37,920 nt of DNA from assembly GCA_017303655.1 (NCBI GenBank), contig JAFLCE010000034.1, positions 1 to 37,920 on the forward strand, written 5' to 3'. Shown in pieces: positions 30,208 to 37,920 of the stretch (within the stretch, counting starts at the first letter, position 1; each line of letters starts with the position of its first letter). The notes beneath the pieces were generated by a model. The model saw only the letters and a program-made list of their open reading frames with translations, did no database searches and had not been told where the DNA came from. The DNA is from Anaerolineae bacterium. GTDB lineage: Bacteria > Chloroflexota > Anaerolineae > Anaerolineales > Villigracilaceae. A program made the position numbers and the translations under genes.

Positions 30208-31785
30208 ATGAATATCGGTCGGTATGAGGTGATACGAGAACTGGGGCAGGGCGGCATGGCAATCGTCTATCTGGCACATGACCCGAACATCAAACGCCAG
30301 GTAGCGATCAAAGTTCTGCCGAGGCAGTTCACCTTCGAACCGCAATTCCGCGCGCGCTTCCAACACGAAGTTGAAGTGATCGCCCGGCTCGAGAACGCCG
30401 CCATCGTCCCCGTCTATGATTCGGGGGAACATGAAGACCAACCTTACATCGTCATGCGCTACATGCCCGGCGGCACACTAGCCGACAGGTTGGAAAAAGG
30501 TCCACTGCCTCTCACAGAGATCGAGCCCCTCTTTCAACGCATCGGTTCCGCGCTCGATTACGCTCACCGCTCCGGCGTAGTCCATCGCGATATCAAGCCC
30601 GGCAACATCCTCTTCGACTCGCAAGGCGAAGCCTTCCTTTCTGATTTTGGCATTGCAAAATTGGCAGAGGCCAGTGTCGCATTGACAGGCACCGGTAGCA
30701 TGGTCGGCACACCGGCTTACATGAGCTCGGAACAGGCAATGGGCGAAAAGAACGTCGACGGTCGCAGTGATATTTATTCTCTGGGCGTGGTGTTGTTTGA
30801 GGCGCTTAGCGGGCAACTACCTTTCGTATCAGATACGCCCATGGGGGTCGCCATCGCTCACATCCAGGAACCAGTGCCAAGCCTGTTAAACCACAATCCC
30901 AACTTGCCCCGATCCTTTGAGGCGATCATCCGGAAGGCAATGGAAAAAAAACCGGCTGACCGATATCAAACCGCTGGCGAATTGTCGCAAGCGATCCGCT
31001 CCATGGGGAAAAGCAGCTCTCCAGGAACCATGATCGAGCAGCCGATAGGCGGCACTGTCATTGAAGCGCATGCGGCAACCAGTCGTTACGCCGCCCCTGC
31101 ACCAAACTTCTCCACCACCCCGCCTCCAGCGCCTGTATCAAAAAAATCAACCCTTCCAAAAGTATTAGGTGGAATTGGACTATTAGCACTTTGCCTTTGT
31201 TTTATCGTGACTGGAGTTTTCGCTTCGAGACTTGTCCCAGGCTTGTTTGCCAGCCCATCGACTCAGGTATCCGCCGAGACTCCACTTGTTGCAGCTACGG
31301 ACGAACCTGCTCCCACAGTTTTTGTTCCCATCGTGCCAACTTCCGCGGCGAATGCTGAGATCGCCTCGGAAGGCACTGTGGACGCTTCATCGATTTACGA
31401 CTCCACCTTCCCTGCCTCCCTTGCCATCGATGGAGACCTCACCACCTCTTGGTTCTCTGGCTTCCCCGATGCAGATGGCACATCCACCTATGTTTGGACA
31501 GGCATTCAGGAAGACTTTATTGCTACGATCGATCTAATCTCAAACCGAGAGAATGCGGCGGTTGAGCTCCGCAGCGGTTATGGTTTTGAAACAGTCATCA
31601 TCCAAGTGTACAACGCGGCAGATGAGCTCGTCTATGAAGAGACCGTCAGCCTGGCTGGAACCCCAGACCCGGATATTCAAATCACTCCCAATGTTGTCGG
31701 GCAATGGATCTGGATTATCTTCTCGGGCAATGAGGCGCGAGATCGCGGCGGTTTTAGCGAACTACAGGTCGGAGTCGTAAGATAA
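30208..31785 (+). CDS. PknB-like Ser/Thr protein kinase with extracellular discoidin (F5/8C)-like domain
   Basis: 525 residues, GGAAGG upstream of the ATG. The kinase (1-270) is complete: LGQGGMAIVYLA loop, K35, HRDIKPGN (D128), SDFGIAK (146-148). The APE position reads SSEQ where PknB kinases usually have SPEQ. After a Pro/Ser-rich linker one membrane helix lies at about 313-335, followed by a Thr/Pro stretch and a C-terminal domain (about 385-525). ASSIYDSTFPASLAIDGDLTTSWFSG and GFSELQVGVVR fit the start and end of a discoidin or galactose-binding-like domain. It should phosphorylate cytoplasmic proteins in response to a cell-surface sugar or envelope signal. Its 3' end overlaps the convergent gene by 24 bp. 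Confidence 0.92.
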   Translation: MNIGRYEVIRELGQGGMAIVYLAHDPNIKRQVAIKVLPRQFTFEPQFRARFQHEVEVIARLENAAIVPVYDSGEHEDQPYIVMRYMPGGTLADRLEKGPLPLTEIEPLFQRIGSALDYAHRSGVVHRDIKPGNILFDSQGEAFLSDFGIAKLAEASVALTGTGSMVGTPAYMSSEQAMGEKNVDGRSDIYSLGVVLFEALSGQLPFVSDTPMGVAIAHIQEPVPSLLNHNPNLPRSFEAIIRKAMEKKPADRYQTAGELSQAIRSMGKSSSPGTMIEQPIGGTVIEAHAATSRYAAPAPNFSTTPPPAPVSKKSTLPKVLGGIGLLALCLCFIVTGVFASRLVPGLFASPSTQVSAETPLVAATDEPAPTVFVPIVPTSAANAEIASEGTVDASSIYDSTFPASLAIDGDLTTSWFSGFPDADGTSTYVWTGIQEDFIATIDLISNRENAAVELRSGYGFETVIIQVYNAADELVYEETVSLAGTPDPDIQITPNVVGQWIWIIFSGNEARDRGGFSELQVGVVR

Positions 31786-34713
31786 GAAAGCACCCGACTG
31801 AAGGTCCAATAGACGCTTCCGCACTAGCAACAAGGGATGCAGCGCCTCCAATCCCGTCCCTTGCTGGATTTGCATCCGGCACGCCGCTCCGCTGGAAACA
31901 ACATTCTGCATTCCGCCTTCTATATTCCTAATTTTAGGAAGTACCCCCAACTCCCCCACCTGCATCGAAAGCTCGTAATGCGCGGCATCATAACCAAACG
32001 TCCCTGCCATGCCACAGCAGCCCGCATCAATCACATCGGCATCATAGCCATACAGTTTCAACATCGCCACGGTCGCAGCCACGCCGCTGGGCAAGTTATC
32101 AGCGGCGGGACCCTCTGCGCGGTGGTGACAGTGCGGGTGGAGTGTGAGGCGCGGTCTTTCTTCCTCTTTTAAATTCAAATCCGCAGTGACATCTCTTAAA
32201 TTGACTACGCGCAAAATAAATTCGTCCACCAACCAAACCCGATATGTGATGGATTCAATTTCCTCGCGGCGATGCGGCAACAGCGACACATACTCATGCT
32301 TGAGACAATACACTTCGGGAGGTTCGCATCCCACCACGCTTAAGCCTGCCCCGCCATCCAAGCGTTGGATTTCCGCCAAAACTTTTTCTGCGTGAACCCG
32401 CGCCGCATCGAGAAATCCCTTCGAGAGCAAAGACGCCCCAGCACCGATGATCGGCAGAATATGCACGCTGTATCCAAGGGATTGCAAAATTTCAGTTGCT
32501 GCATCTTCCACTTCCGGTTCGATGTAATGTGAGAAGACGTCCGAAAGGAAGATGACACTTCTATCAAAATGCATGTCACGCTTTAAGCGTGACCTACGGG
32601 TAAATTTCGGAAACGGTCTTTGCCCGGCGAGTCCCAGCGCTTTCGCAATCAACGTGCGCGACCAGCCCATCTCCATCACCCAATTTGCCAAAGGTGCTAC
32701 CGGGTTCAATAATTTCGCAGCAATATGGAAATACCCAAACAGATAATCGCGCAACGGACGGCGATGACTCTTGTAATACTGATTCATGAATTCGTATTTC
32801 AACTTCGGCATATCCACGCCGCTCGGGCATTCGGATGTACAACCCTTGCACGCCAAACACAGATCTAAGGTTTGATAAGCAGCATTCATCATCTCTTGGC
32901 TATTGGCTGATCGCTGACTGCTGATTACTGCTCTTAATAAATTCGCCCTGCCTCTCGTACTAAACGCCTCATCACGAGTCGCCTGAAATGACGGACACAT
33001 CACGCCAGATGTTTTTCGACAGACACCTTGCCCGTTGCATGACTCAATCGCGCCTTCCAAGCCGCGTTCATGCTCGAAATTTAAAACCGGTACCCAAGCC
33101 TTAGACTGATACGCCTCACCATAGCGCAGGTTCGTATCCATTGGCGGCGCATCAAATAATTTTTTCGGGTTCAACAAGTTCTGCGGGTCAGCTGCCTGTT
33201 TCAACAGACGCATTGCTTCAGTTACTTCCCGTCCATACGTCCGCTCGATAAACTCGCCACGTGCAAGACCATCGCCATGCTCACTGCTCATCGCGCCGCC
33301 GAGGCCCATGGTCAATGCAAAGACTTGTTCCACAATGTCACGCATTGCCCGCACCGCTTCGCCACGTTGCAAATCCAACACTGGGCGAATGTGCAAACAA
33401 CCGCCGGATGCATGTGCATAAATCCCGCCATAGGTTCCATGTGCCAACAAGATGCGTTCGATCTCGCGCACAAACTCCCCAAGCCGCTCCACCGGAATGG
33501 CGCAATCTTCGATGAACGCAACGGGTCGCGCCGACTGCGGACGCGAGTCCAAAATGCCTAGTCCCACTTTGCGGATGTTCCAAATACGCGCTTGATCTTC
33601 AGGCGACTCTGCAATGGTCAACACGTCGCCTAGACGGCGTACCGCCTCTTTCAACGCCGACGGCTGGTCGCCGCTAAACTCCACCACCAACACTGCCGCC
33701 GGGTCACCGACCACCCACCCCATCTGACGAGCATAGGCAGGGATGCTGCGCGCATTGTGCAAAATCAATTGTGGGATCAACTCCACCGCACTAGGGTTCA
33801 TCTCCAGCAAACGCGGAACGTCATCACAGGCTTCGACGATGCTGGCGTAGGACAAAATTCCCAAAATGGTATGTTTCGGCTTCGGCACAAGATTGACTTT
33901 CAATCGGCGGATAACCGCCAATGTCCCTTCGGAGCCAGCCAATAAAGGTGCCAAGTTTAAGGTATCAGGTTTCAGGTTAGCGGGATAATACTCCCCCGCC
34001 CATTGCGGCGGCGTGGATGGACTCCACGGCAAAAGATAATTGAGCCGATAGCCTGCTGAGTTGCGCCAAGATTTAGGGTAATTTTGTTTTATTACTTCTG
34101 AATAATTTCTTTTAATTTCATCGACAACTGAAATAATCTCCAGTTCCCGCTTTCCAATTCCCAATTTACTATTCGCCATTCCCCATATACTTAAACTTCC
34201 ATCACTCAAAACCACATCCGCTTCGAGCAAATGATCCGCGCTCATGCCATATAAAATGGAATGAGCACCTGTGGCGTTATTACCGATCACTCCGCCCATG
34301 GTGGCACGTTCGGCAGAAGCTGGGTCGGGACCGAAGGTCAGTCCGTGTTTGGCTGCGGCTCGGTTGAGATTCGCAAGGATCACGCCAGGCTCCACGATAG
34401 CAGAATGGGATTCGGGATCTATTTCGATAATGGAATCAAGATAACGGGAACAATCCAAGATCAGAGCTGCGCCGATAGCTTGACCGGCAAGCGAAGACCC
34501 AGATCCTCTGGGGAGAATCGGAATTCCATATTTTGCCGCGAGTTCAACGGCGGCTTGCAGGTCCGCTTGTGTTTTGGGGATGGCAACCCCGAGCGGCTCG
34601 ATCTGGTAGGACGAGGCGTCGGTGGAATATAAAACTTTGGAAGCAGAGTCAAGCCGCAGGTCGCCGGTGAAGCGCTTCTTGAGGTCGTGGACAAATTCAG
34701 TGGAGAGAGTCAT
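31762..34713 (-). CDS. FAD-linked oxidase fused to Fe-S protein (GlcD-GlcF type 2-hydroxyacid dehydrogenase)
   Basis: 983 residues from ATG 34713, which overlaps the upstream stop as ATGA. The N-terminal half is a PCMH-type FAD domain (PRGSGSSLAGQAIG; MGGVIGNNATGAHSILYG) with its C-terminal cap (MSSEHGDGLARGEF). The second half has two ferredoxin-like clusters (CNGQGVCRK...MCPS near 557; CLACKGCTSECPSGVDMPK near 617) and then CCG-type motifs (VVGCEPPEVYC; HPHCHHRA; DAGCCGMAGTFGYD). The family oxidises D-lactate, glycolate or D-2-hydroxyglutarate and passes electrons to quinone. Four repeat elements lie inside the frame without breaking it. Confidence 0.92.
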   Translation of the reverse strand: MTLSTEFVHDLKKRFTGDLRLDSASKVLYSTDASSYQIEPLGVAIPKTQADLQAAVELAAKYGIPILPRGSGSSLAGQAIGAALILDCSRYLDSIIEIDPESHSAIVEPGVILANLNRAAAKHGLTFGPDPASAERATMGGVIGNNATGAHSILYGMSADHLLEADVVLSDGSLSIWGMANSKLGIGKRELEIISVVDEIKRNYSEVIKQNYPKSWRNSAGYRLNYLLPWSPSTPPQWAGEYYPANLKPDTLNLAPLLAGSEGTLAVIRRLKVNLVPKPKHTILGILSYASIVEACDDVPRLLEMNPSAVELIPQLILHNARSIPAYARQMGWVVGDPAAVLVVEFSGDQPSALKEAVRRLGDVLTIAESPEDQARIWNIRKVGLGILDSRPQSARPVAFIEDCAIPVERLGEFVREIERILLAHGTYGGIYAHASGGCLHIRPVLDLQRGEAVRAMRDIVEQVFALTMGLGGAMSSEHGDGLARGEFIERTYGREVTEAMRLLKQAADPQNLLNPKKLFDAPPMDTNLRYGEAYQSKAWVPVLNFEHERGLEGAIESCNGQGVCRKTSGVMCPSFQATRDEAFSTRGRANLLRAVISSQRSANSQEMMNAAYQTLDLCLACKGCTSECPSGVDMPKLKYEFMNQYYKSHRRPLRDYLFGYFHIAAKLLNPVAPLANWVMEMGWSRTLIAKALGLAGQRPFPKFTRRSRLKRDMHFDRSVIFLSDVFSHYIEPEVEDAATEILQSLGYSVHILPIIGAGASLLSKGFLDAARVHAEKVLAEIQRLDGGAGLSVVGCEPPEVYCLKHEYVSLLPHRREEIESITYRVWLVDEFILRVVNLRDVTADLNLKEEERPRLTLHPHCHHRAEGPAADNLPSGVAATVAMLKLYGYDADVIDAGCCGMAGTFGYDAAHYELSMQVGELGVLPKIRNIEGGMQNVVSSGAACRMQIQQGTGLEALHPLLLVRKRLLDLQSGAFLSYDSDL
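32575..32593. repeat. single REP-like hairpin inside a coding sequence
   Basis: GTCACGCT-TTA-AGCGTGAC: 8-bp stem and 3-nt loop, flanked by CTACG on the plus strand. Stem, loop size and flank match the first hairpin at 37423-37441 (GTCAGGCT-TGC-AGCCTGAC next to CGTAG). Here it is translated as part of RRSRLKRDMHFD. Confidence 0.7.
32891..32936. repeat. heptad-periodic tract inside a coding sequence
   Basis: TTGGCTA-TTGGCTG-ATCGCTG-ACTGCTG-ATTACTG: GCTN every 7 nt. It encodes about 14 extra residues (ISSQRSANSQ) just before the second Fe-S cluster motif. Confidence 0.65.
33957..33981. repeat. short heptad tract inside a coding sequence
   Basis: AAGGTAT-CAGGTTT-CAGGTTAG: three units. Encodes the NLKPDTLNL loop of the FAD domain. 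Confidence 0.45.
34142..34186. repeat. heptad-periodic tract inside a coding sequence
   Basis: TTTCCAA-TTCCCAA-TTTACTA-TTCGCCA-TTCCCCA units. Encodes the MANSKLGIGKREL stretch within the FAD domain. Confidence 0.6.
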
Positions 34714-36044
34714 GTGCGGGAGGGGGAAACGGCTTGAGAGTTGGAATTCCGAATCCATGAATAAAGAATGAAAACGAACAACACAAGGTGAATAAATGTA
34801 CCGAGCCGAATAGCGATTAGGTTGAGCGGGCGGATCATGAGGGCAAGGTAGCCATATAAGAATGCACCATAAAACAAACTGCCAGCAAAGAGCGAGAAAA
34901 GCAAGACGCGTTTGTCAGCACGCGCAAGCCATGCCAAACAAGCCATGATGACAAAAGGATAGAAGTGATATAGATAACGCTCATGTGTGCCTGTGAGCGT
35001 AAGGTTGAAGCCAAGGTTGACGAGTGAAAAATAAATCAAAGCTGAAATGAGTTGATCTTTATTGAAGCCAACCAGGTCACTGGTTGTATGGCGGCGAAGG
35101 TCACGAAGAAAGAGGAAAAATAAAGCTACATTTAAGGCAAAGAATAAACTCAACCCTGCGACATACGGAGATAGCGGAGCCAGTGAGAGGGAACCGATTT
35201 GCAGCGGCAGATGCGATGAGCTCAGTAAATTATCTGAAAAGAAAACCCAGACGTTAAACCCGAGCGAGGAAATGATGTCGCCATGTTGACTGCCTGTAGC
35301 GAGAATATATTGAATATGTGAAATATACGAGGCAGGCAATTGCAAATTGGCATCAATAAATAAGATCGGCAGGATGAAAGCAAGTGCCACAGTCAGCATG
35401 GATGGAACAAGGTCTTTTCGCGTACGCACACCTTGGAAGAGATTAACTAACAGAATCAACCCAAGTACAGCCATGCTGAAATAGATCAACTGCTTGGTGA
35501 GCAGCATCAACGAAAGCAATGCTCCAGCCGCTGCTAAAAGTAGATACCGTTTTAGGGTAGTTGGCTTTGTGTTGAGGAAAATCAGGACTATAAAGAACAA
35601 TAGAATGAAGAACTGCCCCACGCCGTCGATCTGCCCCCATGCCGATGAGCCGATCCATGAAGTTGGTAATAAGCCGATCACCCCTGCCCAAAGCGGAGCT
35701 CGCTTCACTTGAAGGCTTGTGAGAATAAACCAAATGGCAAGGACATTAATTCCGTCAACAATCGCTAAATAATAACGAAAACGATTGTTGATCCGTGCAG
35801 TATTCTCAAAATCAATGGTACTCATCACGCCACCAGAAAGCAGGGTGCCGATAAAAGGATAATTACAAGACTCGCAGTTGACGTAAACCATGGTCCAGTC
35901 TTTCTCCCAAGCCTTGGACCATTCTCCGAAGGTATGCAAATCGGTCGTATGCTGAAGTTTTGGAAAGAAGCGAACGACTAGAAAAGGCAGCAAAATGGCA
36001 GATAACAGGATAAACCACTGAATTATTGGAGTTAGTTTTTTCAA
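34710..36044 (-). CDS. GT-C-type membrane glycosyltransferase (mannosyltransferase-like)
   Basis: 444 residues from TTG 36044, with AGGTG about 6 nt upstream. At least ten hydrophobic helices. Near residue 60 a large non-membrane loop holds CESCNYPFIGTLLSGGV; near 130 is the conserved GSSAWGQIDGVGQFF (W-G-Q-x-D motif of lipid-phosphate-sugar-dependent transferases). Near 350 FNLTLTGTHERYLY carries the T-H-E-R-Y motif of the PIG-M/ALG and Gpi18-like group. It would transfer a sugar from a polyprenyl-phosphate donor on the outer membrane face to a glycolipid or protein. It is coupled to the FAD/Fe-S gene by an ATGA overlap although the functions look unrelated. Confidence 0.83.
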   Translation of the reverse strand: MKKLTPIIQWFILLSAILLPFLVVRFFPKLQHTTDLHTFGEWSKAWEKDWTMVYVNCESCNYPFIGTLLSGGVMSTIDFENTARINNRFRYYLAIVDGINVLAIWFILTSLQVKRAPLWAGVIGLLPTSWIGSSAWGQIDGVGQFFILLFFIVLIFLNTKPTTLKRYLLLAAAGALLSLMLLTKQLIYFSMAVLGLILLVNLFQGVRTRKDLVPSMLTVALAFILPILFIDANLQLPASYISHIQYILATGSQHGDIISSLGFNVWVFFSDNLLSSSHLPLQIGSLSLAPLSPYVAGLSLFFALNVALFFLFLRDLRRHTTSDLVGFNKDQLISALIYFSLVNLGFNLTLTGTHERYLYHFYPFVIMACLAWLARADKRVLLFSLFAGSLFYGAFLYGYLALMIRPLNLIAIRLGTFIHLVLFVFILYSWIRNSNSQAVSPSRT

Positions 36045-36107
36045 AAAGCACCTATAGTTCTGATTCTACCAAATAGGCATCTGCTCTTTAGAGCTTTTAT
36101 GCTTTAA

Positions 36108-36145
36108 TAAAAAAATCCACGAACGACAAAATGTCCTTCGTGGAT
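36108..36145 (-). terminator. intrinsic terminator of the URO-D-family gene
   Basis: On the minus strand: 9-bp stem ATCCACGAA/TTCGTGGAT, one G-G mismatch, 4 more pairs and a TTT loop, followed by TTTTTTTATT. It lies 17 bp after the stop codon at 36162. Confidence 0.85.
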
Positions 36146-36161
36146 AAATGTTTTTCAAACC

Positions 36162-37319
36162 TTATTTTTTATACCACCCGAATTCCTCCACTGCATCCAC
36201 CATGGCTAGGACATTCTCGGCGGACACGTCTTCGAGGATGGTATGGACGGAAGCCAGCATATAACCGCCGCCTTCACCAAGGACATCAATGATGCGCTTC
36301 ACCTCTGCGCGGACTTCCTCAGGGGTACCAAACGGCAATACGCGATGCGTATCAATCGCACCGCAGAAGATCAGGTCTTTTCCAAATTGCTTTTTTAGCT
36401 CCGGCAGGTTAGACATTTTCCCCGCCGAGGTTTGGATTGGATTCAGAATGTCGATGCCCATTTCGACAAAATCCGGCAGGAGCGGGAAGACGTCTCCATC
36501 GGTATGGAAAAAGACCTTGGCTTTGGTCTTCGATTTGATGAATGAGATATAGTCAGCATGAATAGGCTTGACGTAATTGCGGTACATCTTGGGCGAAAGC
36601 ATGAGGCTGGATTGCATACCGAGGTCATCACCGATCTTGACGATATCGATCACATCGCCGCACTCGTCGAGGAAATGTCCCATAAGGGTTTTGCAAATTT
36701 CACCGGTCTTCTTAAGCAGCTCCACCACAAAGTCGGGATGCCGCCCCATGTTGAGATAGAACTTATCCATACGCTGCATTTCATAAGCACGTTCAACAGG
36801 GAATGCCAGCCAGGGTGTACCCATGAGCGCATATTTATTTTCCTGATGAAGTTTCTGCGCCTCAGCACGGACGTGCGCCACACGAGTGGGGTCATTCATG
36901 TCGGGCCAGGGATACTTTTCGAGGTCTTCGATGGAATGAGTTTCTGCCAACGGATGATAAGAGGGAAACCAGTTATCGACTCCGGCTTTGGTCACACCGC
37001 CGCCCCACGAGTTGACATACATCGAATCGGGTTCGCGGTTGGCGTTGCGCTCAAGGATATGCTGTGGTTCACGGTCGAGGACTCCGCGCACATCCACATG
37101 CAGGCGCTCGAGGATGGGTTCGTCGAGTAGCGCTGTGCCAAGCTCGGGGAAGTCGTATAAATAACGTTCAGGCGCTTCGAAGTTGAGCAGCTTCTTCAAG
37201 CGGCGATAGGTCGGCATTTTGATACCAGTGGCATTACTCGCACCAATGACAATCGGAACTCGGTCTGGAACCTCATGATTGATAGCGGTCAAAACGCGCT
37301 CGCGAGATGTGAGGGGCAT
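36162..37319 (-). CDS. uroporphyrinogen decarboxylase-family protein (methyltransferase-like, not hemE)
   Basis: 385 residues from ATG 37319, with AAGGAG upstream; the longer frame to 37367 enters a hairpin. It opens TSRERVLTAINHEVPDRVPI, the typical start of the MtaA/CmuA-like branch of the family. KIGDDLGMQSSLMLSPKMY and FFHTDGDVFPLLPDFVEMGIDILNPIQ follow near 215-285, and FCGAIDTHRVLPFGTPEEV near 305. The F/GxR substrate-binding pattern of true HemE is absent. Members move methyl groups between corrinoid proteins, coenzyme M or methoxylated compounds, or decarboxylate unknown acids. No corrinoid protein gene is in view, so the role stays open. Monocistronic between two terminator-like hairpins. 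Confidence 0.87.
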   Translation of the reverse strand: MPLTSRERVLTAINHEVPDRVPIVIGASNATGIKMPTYRRLKKLLNFEAPERYLYDFPELGTALLDEPILERLHVDVRGVLDREPQHILERNANREPDSMYVNSWGGGVTKAGVDNWFPSYHPLAETHSIEDLEKYPWPDMNDPTRVAHVRAEAQKLHQENKYALMGTPWLAFPVERAYEMQRMDKFYLNMGRHPDFVVELLKKTGEICKTLMGHFLDECGDVIDIVKIGDDLGMQSSLMLSPKMYRNYVKPIHADYISFIKSKTKAKVFFHTDGDVFPLLPDFVEMGIDILNPIQTSAGKMSNLPELKKQFGKDLIFCGAIDTHRVLPFGTPEEVRAEVKRIIDVLGEGGGYMLASVHTILEDVSAENVLAMVDAVEEFGWYKK

Positions 37320-37344
37320 AATAATCTCCTTTGGTGAAATTAAA

Positions 37345-37381
37345 AGAGGACAACAAAGGTTATTCACCTTTATTGTCCTCT
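37345..37381 (-). terminator. hairpin between gpm and the URO-D-family gene (terminator or leader element)
   Basis: Arms AGAGGACAACAAAGGT (37345-37360) and ACCTTTATTGTCCTCT (37366-37381) pair with one mismatch around a 5-nt loop. On the minus strand it is followed by TTTTAATTT. It may end the phosphoglycerate mutase transcript, or act as attenuator since it lies 26 bp before ATG 37319. Confidence 0.7.
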
Positions 37382-37417
37382 GAGTTGAATTATTACTGAA
37401 CTTCTTGTAAGGTCAAT

Positions 37418-37487
37418 CGTAGGTCAGGCTTGCAGCCTGACGATTTCTTTAAATTTTGCGATTGGCGGGTTGAAAACCCGCCCTACG
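37418..37487. repeat. paired-hairpin repeat (REP/BIME-like), copy 2
   Basis: GTCAGGCT-TGC-AGCCTGAC (37423-37441) and GGCGGGTT-GAA-AACCCGCC (37464-37482), 22 nt apart, bounded by CGTAGG and CCTACG. Architecture and length match 16691-16757. It begins 5 bp after the phosphoglycerate mutase stop. Confidence 0.8.
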
Positions 37488-37492
37488 ATAAA

Positions 37493-37920
37493 TTACTTTG
37501 CTTTGGCTTGATTCGCCACTGCCGCAGCTTTCTTGGCAGCTTCTTCGGGGTCACCGAGATAATAGTTCTTAATAGGTTTCAGGTCTTTATCAAGTTCGTA
37601 AACCAACGGCAAACCTGTGGGGATATTCAGTTCAGTGATCTCTGCTTCAGAAATATTCTCGAGATATTTCACCAAAGCACGAATGGAATTTCCATGTGCC
37701 ACGACAAGCAGACGTTTGCCTGCTTTGATCTCAGGCGCGAGGGTGGTGTTCCAGTAAGGCAGAACACGATCGAGCGTAATCTTAAGCGACTCGGTGGCTG
37801 GCAACTGTTCGGGAGTCAGCGAGGCGTAGCGGCGGTCAAATTTCGGATGGCGTTCATCGGTCAATTCCAAGGCTGGGGGCGGCACATCATACGAACGTCG
37901 CCAAACCTTTACTTGATCTT
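37493..37920 (-). CDS. gpmA: 2,3-bisphosphoglycerate-dependent phosphoglycerate mutase, C-terminal part
   Basis: The frame runs off the right edge; the visible 142 codons begin [18 protein letters not shown]. The run WRRSYDxPPP, the later catalytic His motif [19 protein letters not shown] and the terminal [15 protein letters not shown] are diagnostic of GpmA. The enzyme interconverts 3- and 2-phosphoglycerate in glycolysis; the N-terminal RHG phosphohistidine motif lies outside the window. After the conserved core there is an unusual Ala/Lys-rich tail ([17 protein letters not shown]). The internal GTG at 37885 is not the true start. Confidence 0.95.
   Translation of the reverse strand, partial: DQVKVWRRSYDVPPPALELTDERHPKFDRRYASLTPEQLPATESLKITLDRVLPYWNTTLAPEIKAGKRLLVVAHGNSIRALVKYLENISEAEITELNIPTGLPLVYELDKDLKPIKNYYLGDPEEAAKKAAAVANQAKAK

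Noticed and set aside
36558-37130. 190-codon plus-strand frame opposite the URO-D-family gene
   Set aside because: No ribosome-binding site or domain; it mirrors a gene with well-conserved motifs on the other strand.
36162-37319. Annotation as haem-pathway uroporphyrinogen decarboxylase (hemE)
   Set aside because: The N-terminal substrate-binding Arg pattern of HemE is absent and the protein has the HTDG and NPIQ blocks of the methyltransferase-like branch; no haem genes are nearby.
1-37920. tRNA, rRNA, riboswitch, integrase or intact insertion sequence
   Set aside because: Looked for cloverleaf-like runs, transposase or integrase motifs and terminal inverted repeats with target duplications; none could be supported, so the island's mode of entry remains unknown.

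Overview
The window reads as one contig of a bacterial chromosome, most likely Chloroflexota (Anaerolineae). This is inferred from style, not from a marker gene: PknB-like kinases with adhesive ectodomains, an F420-type nitroreductase-fold protein, many heptad-periodic and palindromic intergenic repeats, and a glycolate-oxidase-type FAD/Fe-S fusion. I see no rRNA, tRNA, CRISPR array or intact insertion sequence.

Region 1 (1-20.6 kb) is a large catabolic locus built as four transcription units. Unit B (about 4.0 kb leftwards off the edge) holds a GntR/HutC regulator, three beta-barrel-like (calycin-like) unknowns, a DUF3891 protein and the start of an alpha/beta hydrolase. Unit A (10.86 to 4.09 kb, minus) holds an alpha/beta hydrolase, three small membrane proteins, an N-carbamoylsarcosine/maleamate-amidase-type isochorismatase-fold enzyme, a family III CoA-transferase, an HpcH/HpaI aldolase, a DinB-like protein and a PCC/DUF296 protein. 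The divergent plus-strand unit (10.92-13.3 kb) holds an Asp/Glu-racemase-superfamily (maleate isomerase/arylmalonate decarboxylase-like) enzyme, a VOC protein and a PQQ-sugar-dehydrogenase-like lipoprotein. Unit C (20.56 to 13.87 kb, minus) holds a double nitrilase, a red-chlorophyll-catabolite-reductase-like protein, an FAD monooxygenase, an aldehyde dehydrogenase and an MFS transporter; a nitroreductase-fold gene lies downstream. Three near-identical 18-bp palindromes (TGTTATAA-N2-TTATAACA) sit exactly at the promoters of units B, A/plus and C. They look like the operators of the GntR protein and tie about 22 genes into one regulon. The gene set suggests breakdown of an N-containing (amide, imide or pyrrole-like) compound. 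Substrate and pathway are inference; a linear tetrapyrrole or maleimide is one hypothesis.

Region 2 (20.6-30.2 kb) is an AT-richer island built on the wreck of a type I restriction-modification locus. It contains a truncated hsdR with a mutated DEAH box, an hsdM fragment apparently joined to an hsdS tail, and a second small hsdR relic. Between these relics sit a STAND-type NTPase with TPRs, translationally coupled to a TPR protein, and a very large membrane protein with two kinase domains, a LysM-like segment and a PstS-like binding domain. An SdpI-family membrane protein and a small unknown lie at its left border.

Region 3 (30.2-37.9 kb) carries a PknB-like kinase with a discoidin-like ectodomain, convergent with a GlcD-GlcF-type FAD/Fe-S oxidoreductase whose coding sequence contains repeat elements, a GT-C-type membrane glycosyltransferase, a uroporphyrinogen-decarboxylase-family protein and the 3' part of phosphoglycerate mutase.

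Three intergenic repeat styles recur: heptad-periodic tracts, paired 19-nt hairpins flanked by TAGG/CCTA, and long single inverted repeats between operon genes.
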